This document shows positions 1 through 10,060 of a stretch of DNA of 64,000 nucleotides, piece by piece. Within the stretch, counting starts at the first letter, position 1. Each line of letters starts with the position of its first letter. Origin of the DNA: Dermacentor variabilis (lineage: Eukaryota > Arthropoda > Arachnida > Ixodida > Ixodidae). Under the pieces are notes generated by a model, which was not told the DNA's origin, did no database searches, and saw only the letters and a list, made by a program, of their open reading frames with translations. The translations under genes and the position numbers were made by a program. Location of the stretch: positions 53,060,115 to 53,124,114 of the forward strand of contig NC_134573.1 of NCBI RefSeq assembly GCF_050947875.1, read 5' to 3'.

Positions 1-742
1 ATGGAAAGAATCATTTGACGCACCTGGAATCATACCTGGAAAATTGCAACATGCACCAAGATGTTATGGCTGGCTTCCTGCATGGGCGCTCATTCATAGA
101 TAATGTCATTGATTTTGTCAGGGGAAGGCTAACCATTCTGCAGGCATTCACAACAATGTTTCTTCACTCACTCACTCACGCTTGTTCAACATAAAAATGT
201 CTGAAACGACGCACTGAAGCATTATTCACTGACATCAAAGGCGCCTGTGAAAATGTAGCACATTATGCCATTATAGAGGCACTGACTGAAGCCGGAATCG
301 ATGGCCATACTTTTCAGTGGCTGTGCAGTTTGGCCGAGAGACATTTCTTCTTGATGACCGAGGATGGTACCACAACTCAACACCGAACATTCCGTGGAGT
401 ACCCCAAGGTGGGAAGTTGAGCCGGGCACTATTCTACCTACCGCTCGTTGGCCTATTCAGATGCTTGCCCAACACAGTTCAAGTAATAATCTATGCTGAC
501 GACATCTGCATCTGGCCATCTGCTGTAACACGACAGCGGGTACAAGCATGGCTGTGAAAGGCAGCTATATTAAGATTACTGTAGTTGTGAAAACCGAACT
601 TAGAGCTGCCTTCAGAGAAATGCTGCCTTGTCACATTCACTCGGAAGGCAATGAAGCCTTACGCTGTATAGGAAAGCAATTGCGAACGTACGGAAGCACT
701 GCTTTTTAGGGATAATATTTGACCACGACATATCATGGAGCC
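1..742 (+). pseudogene. LINE-A, left piece: decayed I-type LINE reverse transcriptase
   Basis: This is the middle of a non-LTR reverse transcriptase, cut by the window start on the left and by a gypsy insertion on the right. Reading across frames gives, in order, a block ending GRSFIDNVID (about 80-120), an ALFTDIKGA-like catalytic block (about 215-250), the GVPQGGKLS block (about 390-425), and YADDICIW at about 490-515 with both catalytic aspartates present. A stop follows at about 557, and HDISWS ends the piece at 738. Several frame changes and stops make it dead. The continuation, including the RNase H region, resumes at 21589, which is why I treat the two pieces as one element. The RT-then-RNase H order suggests the I superfamily. 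Confidence 0.85.
738..742 (+). repeat. Left target-site duplication of the gypsy element
   Basis: The bases gagcc lie directly before the 5' LTR, and cagcc lies directly after the 3' LTR at 21584-21588. A 4-5 bp duplication is usual for Ty3/gypsy integrases. One base differs, which fits an old insertion. Confidence 0.6.
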
Positions 743-876
743 TGTAGAGGGCGCTACGCGCCGTACGTTCTATATATAAGGTTGTCTCATAAAGGTGTGG
801 GCATTCGTTCAGTCAACTCGGCTCGGAGTCACTTTAGTAGATGCGGCTAGCGTCTCTCACCACCCCACATCGTACA
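743..876 (+). repeat. 5' LTR of the gypsy element
   Basis: The LTR begins TGTAGAGGGCGC and ends near CATCGTACA, about 134 bp, which is short for the family. It contains a TATA-like ttctatatata (about 771-781) and ataaagg downstream; the 3' copy has the full signal aataaagg. The segment is matched by 11367-11446 plus 21523-21583, where the same LTR is split by a DNA transposon. The exact right edge is uncertain by one or two bases. Confidence 0.8.
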
Positions 877-910
877 CGTTGTGAGAAGTGGCCGCCGTTC
901 GCTATCTCTA

Positions 911-983
911 ATGGCGAACAAGCCCGACGCTGCGTTTGCCAGGGTACCTGGACTCCAACAGCCATCGAGCTTCGACTTCGCCG
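911..983 (+). pseudogene. gypsy gag, N-terminal fragment
   Basis: An ATG at 911 shortly downstream of the 5' LTR opens a frame beginning MANKPDAAFARVPGL and reaching SSFDF, where LINE-B is inserted. The same protein resumes at 6884 with DRSEWATWIEQFEGYA, which reads like the start of a tick gypsy Gag capsid region. The gene continues at 6884-7190 and 7830-8275. Confidence 0.7.
972..983 (+). repeat. Left target-site duplication of LINE-B
   Basis: TCGACTTCGCCG here matches TCGACTTCACCG at 6872-6883 with one difference in twelve. The two copies bracket LINE-B exactly, and joining across them restores a continuous gag reading. Confidence 0.8.
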
Positions 984-1296
984 GGGAACGCCAGAGGGGG
1001 CCAGACGCAGCAGACGTGCCTCACATCGGCTCCACCGAAATCTAATTTACGCCTGTTCTATTGACCGTAGGAGAACAGCCAAGATATCCATTGGACTACA
1101 CTCGACGAAACCTACACCCGGAAATCATTGTGAAACCGGTAGGCGAATTTTTTACCTCAATACCGAAGTTTGAAGATCCGAAGCGGCCACAGCTGCGTCG
1201 GGTAAAAAACGCGGCAAGAACCCTCACAGGAACGCACAGCGTTCCCTTCGCATAGGCGTGGTCTATGAGACCGCCCACGCCTCAAAAATACAGAAA
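984..1296 (+). other. 5' UTR of LINE-B
   Basis: This leader is alignable by eye with the LINE-C leader (21487 down to 21212), including gacgtgcctcacat near the start and a ttttttacc / ttttttcgg tract. It carries no convincing conserved reading frame. In non-LTR elements of this type the promoter is internal to this region; no promoter motif was confirmed. Confidence 0.6.
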
Positions 1297-3235
1297 ATGT
1301 CTGAGAAGGCCTCTCAAGAGCCAACGATGGCTACCAGCACAACACTGGCACCAATGTGCTCCACCTCAGGGCACTCACTGAACGATTATAACGAACAATC
1401 TTCATCCACCGAGATGGAACATGAGTTCGACAAGGACCTCATCGAAACCGACCCGACAAAGGTCGACCGCACTGGCGGTAGTAGGCACATTGTTGAATCA
1501 CGAAGAGCTAAGAAACAACGGAAGAAGAACGAAAAAGACAAGGAAGCCCAATCTCCGAAGCAACACGGCTCACCTAGTCAGGCAAACTTAGTGAGAGGGG
1601 AACGCGACGACCATCGATCCATATGGTGTGGCTGACAACCAAGGAAGTCGCTTCCACCATCCAAAGCGAAAATCTCGGCCAGCGCTACCAAATGATGTCA
1701 AAATTATCGTGCGTCCCACAAAGGAATTAACAGTCAAAGACATACTAATTAATACCAACCTTGGCGAGTGTCGTTCTCAAGGCAAGCCAACCAATACAAG
1801 ACCATCTCAGTCGAACTAAAGATGGACCTGTCAAGCGAGAGAGAATCATAGACGTGGATTTCATTCTCCGCACTCGCCCCAGATCGAACATTATAATTCT
1901 ATCGGTGAGCAGCACGGAAGTCGCCAACGTACTCCACCGCATCACGCAACTTGAATGGAACGGACGCGTGCACCAATTCAACACATACGTAGCTCACCAC
2001 GACAACTGCTATTGAGGTGTGGTTCAGGGCATTCGAGCGGACACACCCATGGAACATTTAGTAGCCAACATGCGAGTACGGAGAGACGGAGTTCAAATCG
2101 AACGAGCTCGGATGCTAGGCAAGTCATGCACGGCGCTCATCACGTTTACCCGTGGCTCACTTCAGAAATGTATTTATTACATGGGAGGAGAGATGCGACT
2201 CCATCTATACAAGCCCAATGTTCAAATATGCACGGAATGTTTCCAAGCGGGACACCGACCGGATGTCTGCCCCCACCCGATCAACATCTGCAAAAAAATG
2301 CTGCCTGAAGTATCCCCCCGCCCTTGGACACGAGTGTGTGATCAAATGCGCGGTGTGCGGGGCGGCAGGCCACGAGAGTGGCAGCAACAAATGTCCACAG
2401 AAACTAAAGAACATTAGTTCCAAGAACACCCATCGTCATTCCCGCTCCCGGCCAGTAGGCCAGAAGAAACTGGGATCGTTTAGCTCAGAGGATGAGGCAG
2501 AGAGCTATCGCCACAAATCCACATCTCCTAATGGCAAAAAAAGTAGGAGCCCATCCAGGGAGCCGTCCAGGGCCGCACAAGCGCCAGTGCCCCGGCAGCA
2601 CCAGTAGTCCCAAAAGCCTCAGGTGAGCTGGGTGACGGTTGTATCTCCAAATGCTCCGCAACACACACCAAACACACAGCGAGATCCCGGTTATGAAATA
2701 CCTTAACAGCAAAACGCGCAGGTACGCGCAAAACTTCGAGACGAGGAACGCAAACCACATCAATCTCTCGAGAAAATGAAGGAGCTAGAGGAACGCCTCA
2801 CACGAAAAATACCTAGGCTAGAATCAGATCGTAGACAATCGGCCACAGAACCGACACAAATCACCTCAAATACGAACACTCTCACACGTAGTGAACCAAA
2901 ATCACCAACAGCAACACCACAAATACCAAACACCGAAGCGCCACTCGCAATGGCCCAAATCCAACTATTACTGGCAGAAACCTCTAAATCACCTCTAAAT
3001 CACTAATGCACGAGATGATAACCCTCGCGAATCAGAACCTCCTCGATTTCCAATCACAAATGCTGGTAGAATTCAAGAAGCACAAACAACAAGTGACGGA
3101 GCAGATAAAGACCGCAGCCAAAACCACTATGACTAAGAAACGCGCCATAGCAGTCGGCGCCGGATAGGCCAAGACGAAGCCGAGCCACCGCCTAATTGAT
3201 ACGGATGGCTCGGACACCGAGATGTCAAAAGCATA
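1297..3235 (+). pseudogene. LINE-B ORF1: Gag-like nucleic-acid-binding protein, broken
   Basis: The ATG at 1297 begins MSEKASQEPT and the reading ends near 3235. The middle part (about 2150-2420) holds CCHC zinc knuckles: ICTECFQAGHRPDVC, then ICKK with a second cysteine pair, then CAVCGAAGHESGSNKC. These match the three knuckles of LINE-C ORF1 in order and spacing. A lysine- and glutamate-rich stretch follows, consistent with a coiled coil. The frame changes several times (near 1620, 2010 and 2310) and has stops. In intact relatives the protein packages LINE RNA and accompanies it to the target. Confidence 0.75.
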
Positions 3236-3252
3236 AATTACGAGTGTGAACT

Positions 3253-6200
3253 ATGGCTACTACACTTAAAAAGCAAACAAAAGCAAACAAATAGGAACAA
3301 TTAGACATCTGGCAATAGAACTGTCGATCCTTCCCTAGAAAGGCGGCAGCCCTCCACCAATTTAATACAAGCTCTCAGGTAGCTACGGACATAATATGCC
3401 TTCAGGAGGTTGGGCCAAAACCAGCCCCACTACAGGGCTATTATGTTCTGAGTGACCCCCGAAATCCTAAAGTTGCCACGTTGGGGAGCAAGACAATCAC
3501 GGCACAAATGATATTGCTCCCCCAACGTACCGGGGAAACAAATTCCGTAACGATCAGCATGCTACCGCGGAAAAGAGGCAAAGCACACAGCATCATAACA
3601 AACATTTACAGCCCTGCCAAAAGCAATGGTCTGGACCTACCACAAATTTTATCGGACACTAGTGGGCATAGCGGGCACCAAAGGCCGGATGGGGATATAG
3701 GGCGATTTCAACGCGCCACATACAATGTTCAGCTACGCGTCCAGATCCCCTATAGGAGCCCTACTTGAGCAATCGGTTGAGAACATCGGCCTGCAGATAG
3801 CAAACCACATAGGCACGCCCACACGCAAAGGTAACAGCGTGAGCAGGGACACAACACCGAATCGCGCGTACACGCTAAACATCAAAGACGCACAGTGGGC
3901 GTCGCTAAACGAAAACTTGGGGAGCGATCATGATCTGATTCGTAGTTCACTCTCGACTCTCAAATTACGTAGAACGATTGGCACAACGAAATTAACCGAC
4001 TGGTCAAAACGCAGGGAGGTCCAACGGAACCTCGACACAGCGAAGACTCCGGACAACATTCAAGAATAGACAAAACTCATCCAGTCAACACACAAGGACA
4101 CTACCAAAACCATAGAGCCCACGTTGGATGCCCCCATGGTAGATTCCCACCTAGTAAATTTGTGGGACGAAAGACACAGATACGTTAAGCGTTGCAAAAA
4201 GCAACGCCTCAACAAACAGCTACGTGCCCGCATAACACTTCTGGTGGAGGAGGCGCAACGACACGCTGACGAATTAGCGAAAAACGAGTGGGCTACGTTC
4301 TGCGGGTCGCTCTCTGGGACCTTGGCAACGGCTGGCACGTGGCGCATCCTTCGTGGAATGCTTGGCCCGGATAGCACACGCACGGAAAACAAATGACTCC
4401 AAATCATTTCGGACAGTTTCCCAGGCACACAGGCGGAGCTACTAGAGAAACTGAAAGAGCGATACATAGGACCACCACTAAACAGAGACGCCCGAAACGA
4501 GACGCGACCATGCCTTGGAAAGGCGAATTCCAAATTAGATGAACCTTTCACATATGCAGAAGTCTTTGATGCAGCTCAAGCAGGCGCCAAAAACTCGGCT
4601 CCTGGCCCTGATGTCGTAACGAACGCGGTGCTTCGGAACCTGGACGCTAGAGTCCTGACAAAAATCACAGAACTATTCAATGACGAGAGCTGGCTCAAAG
4701 GCCAATTGCCCCCGGAATGGAAAACACGCTAAAATTATCATGATCGCCAAACCTAAAAAGAACCCCTCAATAGGCGCCCTGAGGCCCATTTCTCTCATGC
4801 CCTGCCTGCGTAAACTGTACGAACGAGTAGTACAAGTAAGACTGCAGCGGTACCTTGAAGAAATAAGATGGTTTCCAAACACCATGGGAGGGTTCCGTAC
4901 GGGGCTATCATGTCAAGACGCATTCTTACTGATGAGGGAAGAAGTTATAGCTAACATCGCCTGCGAAGAGGAAAGACTAGTGCTCGCACTAAACCTCAAG
5001 GGAACATTTGATAACGTTTCGCACAAAACAATATTGGAGGAACTCGAATTGGCGGGATGCGGGCAACGAGCGTACAACAACATGCGGGCTTTCTCGCCAA
5101 CCGCACCGCCACAATAGGAATCGGTCAGATCGCTTCCCAAAAGTTGAATATGCCCAGTAGACCAACATCCGAAGGGGAAAATAATCTCACCTTTAATGTT
5201 CAATATAGCTCTGTGTCGCCTGGCTCGGCAGCTGGACCAAATCCCCGATTTGGGTTACACACTGTACGCGGACGACATAACGCTGTGGGCAGCAAGGGGC
5301 TCTCTGGGACACAAGGAACAAGTACTACAACAAGCAGCCGAGGAAGTAGACAAACTTTCGAGGAGCAGTGGCCTCGAATGTGCTCCCTAAAAGTCGCAGA
5401 TCATTCGGGAACACTCAAGGGGCTACATATGAAGAAGTTAAGACGATGCGGATCATGGGCTTCTGGCTCCAAAGTAGCGGGAACGCATCCCACACCATCA
5501 AAACATTGAAAACTACCGCAAGTAACATTGCGCAAATGATCCATCGCGTAACTTATAGGAAGTGGACACGACACTCCGAGGCTCGTCCAAGCACTAGTGA
5601 TAAGCCGAGTCACGTACGGCCTGCCCTACCACTTCCTTAGTCGCGAGGAGGAAAGACAGATCGACCTCATAATAAGATGAGCATATAAAGTGGCCCTCGG
5701 ACTACCCAAGGGGACCATCCACAAATCACCTACTAGCCTTAGGAGTACACAACACATTCGAAGAACTAAAACAAGCCACACTAATCTCTCAGAGGGAACG
5801 CTTGAGCTGCACTCACACAGGGCGGGCCCTACGGACAAGGGCACGCATTTCTCCACACCCACAATTTATCAGCGAACACAAATTACCACTACCAACCTCA
5901 ACGTGAGCTCGAATAACAGTGGCCCCCATACCCAAAGACATGCACCCTGAATACAATAAAGCAAGGCGAAAAGCACGCGCACAATATATTAGAACAATGT
6001 ATGGAAATAATCCCACGTCCAACGCAATATACAAGGACGTAGCAGCGTATTCGAACGTACACTCGAAAGCCAGTGATGCCCAAAATAACATCAGGAGGTA
6101 CGCACTGGCAATCGTCGACACGAAAGCACAGAAACAATTTACGGCATCCGTCAAGGCAGGTACTCCGGCGGCTGCCGAAACTTTCGCCGTGGCAATGGCC

Positions 6201-6840
6201 GTCGCTCACGCGGAACGCATGCAAAAGAGCGTTACCACAATAACAGACTCACAAGAAGCATGTAGCCTTTTTCTCAGAGGCCACGTGACCAAAACATGTC
6301 ACTCAATAATACCGACAAAATTCGCCCATCATCACCGGATGCTATGGTGTCCAGGTCATACGTGCCTTGAGGGGTACTGACCGATTCACTAGCCCGAGGT
6401 ATTATTAACCGGGCCGACTCGACTGGGACGTTCCCAGGTAGCCACTGTAATGGCCCCTTTCCAACGAATGCCTGGGAGATTCTCGCCCATCAGCGTGCAA
6501 CCAGAAAAAGATACCCTCCCCCTCACCCACAACTCAGTGGAGAGGAAGCCGCCAGCTGGCGTAAAATTCAGACTGGTGTATTCCCCCACCTTAAATTAAG
6601 AATGCCATGTTCCCCACTCGCTACAGGCCCGAGTTCCCCTGGTGCGGAGGCATACCAACACTACAACATAGTACTTAGGATTGTGACTCACACCCGTTCG
6701 TTAATACACACCACACAATGGAGCAATGGGAGGCACAGCTAACCAGCTCAGACCTGGCGGGACACCGTCCTTCATAAGACAGGTCAAGCGGGTGGCCGAG
6801 GGCTGCGGGGCCTTGGTCTAAAGGGTCTCCAACCACTGCA
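3253..6840 (+). pseudogene. LINE-B ORF2: endonuclease-RT-RNase H polyprotein, broken
   Basis: The endonuclease start is visible as IWQ*NCRSFP with a stop inside (about 3308-3340), then LQEVGPKP, IITNIYSPAK and LGSDHDLI. RT blocks run from about 4560 (NSAPGPDVV) through YRPI-like and NLKGTFDNVSH (about 4990-5030) to LYADDITLWAARGSLG (about 5255-5310), where YADD is kept. The linker PIPKDMHPEYNKARRKARAQ is at about 5925, and RNase H motifs ITDSQEA and WCPGHTCLEG run to about 6380. More than six stops or frameshifts are present. It aligns in order with LINE-C ORF2, supporting one family. Confidence 0.8.
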
Positions 6841-6871
6841 CGTAAATCGCTTGTCAACAAAAGTTTCTCTC

Positions 6872-6883
6872 TCGACTTCACCG
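6872..6883 (+). repeat. Right target-site duplication of LINE-B
   Basis: TCGACTTCACCG is the right copy of the 12-bp duplication whose left copy is at 972-983. Confidence 0.8.
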
Positions 6884-7190
6884 ACCGAAGTGAATGGGCT
6901 ACCTGGATTGAGCAGTTCGAGGGCTATGCCTACGCTACAGGATTGCACCAAGCTCCCGACGAGGAACGCTTCTTTATTGCATGGGTGTACAAGTTCGACG
7001 CGTGCTGGCGTCTTTCAACTTGTCGGTCGAAGAAGTTCAGTCGTGCAGCTTTGTTAAAAGCATGTTCACCTCGTATTTCGCGCCCGCTAAACGAAGTTCA
7101 CGAGAGTTATCGTTTTCACAACCGGAAGCAGCAAGGAGACGAAAGCGTCGATGCTTTTATGCGAAGCATATTACTAGAGCTCAACCCAGC
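6884..7190 (+). pseudogene. gypsy gag, capsid-region fragment
   Basis: The reading DRSEWATWIEQFEGYAYATG followed by HQAPDEERFFIAWVYKF and QQGDESVDAFMRSILLEL is a Gag capsid-like sequence. The pattern W..W...F..Y....GL and the later R.Q..GE.V..F recur in gypsy Gag proteins. One frame change occurs near 7030. The protein is interrupted after LLEL by a composite repeat and continues at about 7850 with YNYGSASIEDRLVRDRFRVG. Confidence 0.7.
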
Positions 7191-7349
7191 TCCTCAGGCG
7201 CGGCGGTGTCGCCTTCAAGGCTGACCACGTGACACCGTGACGTCACGACAGAGGAGAAACGGGGCTCCAACTCGCGCCGTCGCTCGCGGCGTCGCGGCGG
7301 TATATAAGCAGCTGCGCTTGTTTCTAGGTGGCTTTGGCTCAACTCTTGC

Positions 7350-7425
7350 AAGATGGGCTGGGTGGGAATCGAACCAGGGTCTCCGGAATGTGAGACAGAG
7401 ACGCTACCACTGAGCCACGAGTACG
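7350..7425 (-). repeat. tRNA-like head of the composite repeat
   Basis: The reverse complement reads TCGTGGCTCAGTGGTAG, then TCTC...GGAGACC, then GGTTCGATTCCCACCCAGC. The boxes A and B of an RNA polymerase III promoter and an anticodon-stem-like GTCTC/GAGAC pair are visible, but no proper acceptor stem or clear anticodon is, so this is a tRNA-derived SINE head and not a tRNA gene. Confidence 0.7.
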
Positions 7426-7469
7426 ATGCTTCAAAGCGGTACAAAAGCGCCTCTAGTGAATGCGGTGTT

Positions 7470-7496
7470 GCCTTAGAAACGAGCTGTTTCTAAGGC
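7470..7496. repeat. Perfect 27-nt hairpin in the composite repeat
   Basis: The arms GCCTTAGAAAC and GTTTCTAAGGC are exact reverse complements around a 5-nt loop, gagct. The second copy of the repeat has the identical hairpin at 37590-37616. Confidence 0.85.
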
Positions 7497-7829
7497 TCAG
7501 GCGTGCGTCGCTTGCTCAGGCGCACATTTCGTTGCCGCGCCGAACGCTGCGTTGCTCGACGCTCACCGCGTCCAATGCGGGGCGCGTAGTCGCTGCGCCG
7601 TAGCCCATTGTCTTACACCCCTTGGCGGGTCGACGGGAACACTGTCGCGTTCCACTCTTGAAGGCGAAGCAGAGTAACGCATGAGTTGTTTCTTCGTCTA
7701 GGCGAACCAAATATAGCCAAGCAACAGCAGTTTACCAGGCTAAACAGTGGTTAAACAACTAAAATAAAGGCTAGTATGCTTCGCATCCTGGGCTTAACCT
7801 TAGCTAAGCCACAGCCATTTATTTTATTC

Positions 7830-8275
7830 CGTGTTGCAAAACATTATAAAAAGATACAACTACGGCTCAGCGTCCATTGAGGACAGGCTCGTTCGAGACC
7901 GATTTCGCGTTGGTCTGCTGGACAGCAGGTTGTGGAAACAACTCGGCCGCACTTCCGCCTTGACGCCTGATAAAGCGCTTCTGGATGCTTGGCTGCATGA
8001 AGATTCCGAACGAGAAAAACGTGAACGAGAAAGCCAGTTATCTGGGCCTGTCGCCGCTGATGTAGCGAAACGAAGGCTGACGAGAAAGCCGTCATGCAAT
8101 CAAGCGTCGGGATCAAGAGAAACGCTCCTCGCCGGCGCGCAAAGATCGTGTCACTTCTGCGGAAGAGATGAGCGTGAGCGGAAATTTTGTTCTGCCAACA
8201 AAGCGATTTTGCAAAAAAAGAGGACCATTCGAAGCAGTTCGCTTAGACAAACAACGCTCGCAAAGCTGACAGTCA
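7830..8275 (+). pseudogene. gypsy gag, C-terminal fragment
   Basis: After the inserted repeat the capsid resumes with YNYGSASIEDRLVRDRFRVG and LLDSRLWKQLG...LTPDKALLDAW, a pattern typical of gypsy Gag ahead of the nucleocapsid. A possible zinc-knuckle remnant, CHFCGRDERERKFC, is at about 8151-8192; the usual histidine is missing. This is consistent with loss of nucleic-acid binding in a dead copy. Confidence 0.7.
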
Positions 8276-8640
8276 CATGCCATGGAGATGCGTACTGTCA
8301 AGAGCAGTCAAGAGGCAAAAGCTAAGTATGCTTGGGTCCACGTGAATAGAGTCCCACTCAAGTTCAACGTCAACTCAGGAGTGGAAGTTACCGTCGTTCC
8401 AATCCCTTTTTCAGGAGTACCGTCGCGACTGGAAAAACCGGAAGGTCTTCTGACCGATCCAGGACATTGGGCTTTGAAAGTAACAGGCCAATTCACACCT
8501 ACCTTGGATTGGAAGAGCCGCACCTGCGACCAGTCAGTATATGTCATGCATTTGCAGTCTACACCTCTACTAGGCTACCCTGCTATCCTCGCATTTGGAG
8601 TCGTCAAGTTCATCGACGCCACACAGCGACCTGAATAGCA
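8276..8640 (+). pseudogene. gypsy aspartic protease domain, catalytic residue lost
   Basis: The reading VNRVPLKFNVNSGVEVTVVP aligns with the retropepsin active-site segment, where D-(S/T)-G-A is expected. Here the catalytic aspartate position reads asparagine (NSGV). The later LLGYPAILAFGVVKF corresponds to the second conserved region, LG...L...G. A stop ends the frame at about 8638. In an intact element this protease would cleave the polyprotein. Confidence 0.65.
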
Positions 8641-9535
8641 AGCTAGCTCTGCAAGCGACGCAACCCCTGGCGAGGACATCTTCGAAGGGCTTAGTACTGT
8701 AGGGGAGGAGTACACTATTCGACTTAAGCCAAATGTCAGGCCATTCGCTCTCAGTGTACCTCACAAAATTCCCATTCCCCTGTACAACCAGGTAAAGGAG
8801 GAGCTGGACCAGATACAAAAACAAAGTGTCATCCGGCGCATTACGAAGCCGACGCCATGGTGTGCCGATCTGGTCGCAGTACCGAAGGCATCAGGCGGCA
8901 TCCGAATATGTGTTGACTTAACGAAGCTCAACAAAGATGTTCTCCGTGAAAAGCAAGTGCTTCCACTGGTCCAATGGCTGCTCGGACAACTTGACGACGT
9001 CAGAGTGTTCTAGAAGCTGGACGCGACAGCAGGATTTCACCAAGTGCGATTGTACTGAAAATGCGAACAGTATACCGCATTCATCACACCATTTGGACGC
9101 TACTGCTACTGTCATCTACCTTTTGGCTGGACTTCAGCACCGGAATATTTTCAGAGAGAAATGGCTCGAATTCTGGAGGGGCAACTGTACTTCGTCAACA
9201 TGATAATTGACATGCTCGTTTGTGGCAAAGCTCAAGATGAGCACGACAAGCGACTTGTGGAGGTTCTTGAATGTCTGAAGACATCCGGAATTAAACTCAA
9301 GAAGTCAAAATGCTGCTTTGGTCAAGACAAAGTAGAGTTTCTGGGGGTAGCCATCGACGCCAACGGTATCTCGCCAAGTGCCAACAAACTCGAAGCACTC
9401 CACAAATTTGAGCCACCTAAGGATGTTCCTAGGGTTGGGCGATTCCTCGACATGGCTAATCATATTGGTCGCTTCCTGCCCAGCGTTTCGCAAGCAACCG
9501 CTCCTGTTCGCGCCTTGCTAGGTTAGCAAATAATT
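8641..9535 (+). pseudogene. gypsy reverse transcriptase domain, broken
   Basis: Recognisable blocks are PFALSVPHKIPIPLYNQVKEEL, SVIRRITKPTPWCADLVAVPKASGGIRICVDL (as separate short motifs), LDATAGFHQVRL, YTAFITPFGRY, PFGWTSAPEYFQREM and KKSKCCFGQDKVEFLG. There are stops near 9012 and 9055. The YxDD box reads MIIDMLVCG, so one of the two catalytic aspartates is replaced by isoleucine. The tether SPSANKLEALHKFEPPKDV leads into RNase H. Confidence 0.8.
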
Positions 9536-10060
9536 GCAATGGGGACAGCTTCAAGAGGCCGCTTTTAATCGGGTAAAAGCGATGCTCACTTCAGACCTGT
9601 GCGTCGCTAAGTAACATCAAGGTCGTAATACCATTGTCTTATGCGACGCGAGCTTCTTTTGGATTGGGCATTGTTTTTCTGCAGGAACACTCATCAGGCG
9701 AGCGACGCGCGGTAGCGTTCGCATCCAGGTCGCTTACTGAAGCGGAAGAGCGCTACAGCCAAGCAGTGAAATAAGTGCTGGTGGTAGCATGGGAAGCGTA
9801 CACTTTACACAAATACGTGCGTGGCCTAAACTTCACTGTAGAAACCGATCACCAGCCTCCGGTAACACTACTTGGAAACGCTGACTTGGACACGATGCCC
9901 CTACGTATTCAAAGGTTTCACATCAAACTTACGCGCTACCAGTTTAGCGCGGTCTACGTTCCTGGAAAACGGCTAGCCACTGCAGATACCCTTTCAAGGG
10001 CTCCGGATGAGAAGCCGTCGGTCAGTCCGATGGATGTAGTAGAGGAGTTTATTGAATTTC
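9536..10060 (+). pseudogene. gypsy RNase H domain, broken
   Basis: SYATRASFGLGIVFLQ, AVAFASRSLTEAEERYSQ, VLVVAWEAYTLHKYVRGLNFTVETDHQP and QRFHIKLTRYQFSAVYVPGKRL...ADTLSRAP follow the Ty3/gypsy RNase H pattern. A stop interrupts at about 9771. The ETDHQP and ADTLSRA motifs are well kept, so the domain call is firm even though the protein is not functional. Confidence 0.8.

Larger units (their letters stand above)
984..6871 (+). mobile_element. LINE-B: near full-length but decayed I-type LINE inside gypsy gag
   Basis: The element has the same plan as LINE-C (15721-21487): 5' UTR, a Gag-like ORF1 with zinc knuckles, and an ORF2 with endonuclease, reverse transcriptase and RNase H. The 5' ends are homologous: both start with GGAACGC a few bases in and share gacgtgcctcacat and a later ggacta...aaaccggt block. 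The 3' end (aaaagtttct) resembles the LINE-C tail. Many stops and frameshifts interrupt both ORFs. It is a diverged, inactive relative of LINE-C. Confidence 0.85.
7191..7829 (-). repeat. tRNA-headed composite repeat inserted in gypsy gag
   Basis: About 640 bp interrupt gag. The core (about 7346-7672) is nearly identical to 37466-37787, which proves it is a dispersed repeat. On the minus strand it has a tRNA-like segment (7350-7425) with an A-box-like tggctcagtggtag and a B-box-like ggttcgattcc. A perfect 11-bp-arm hairpin is at 7470-7496. The left part carries a TATA-like tatataagcagctgc (about 7300) and, at 7321-7336, 16 bases identical to the end of the P-like transposon. It may be a SINE or a SINE/MITE chimera. 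No target duplication was found, so the edges are approximate. Confidence 0.7.
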
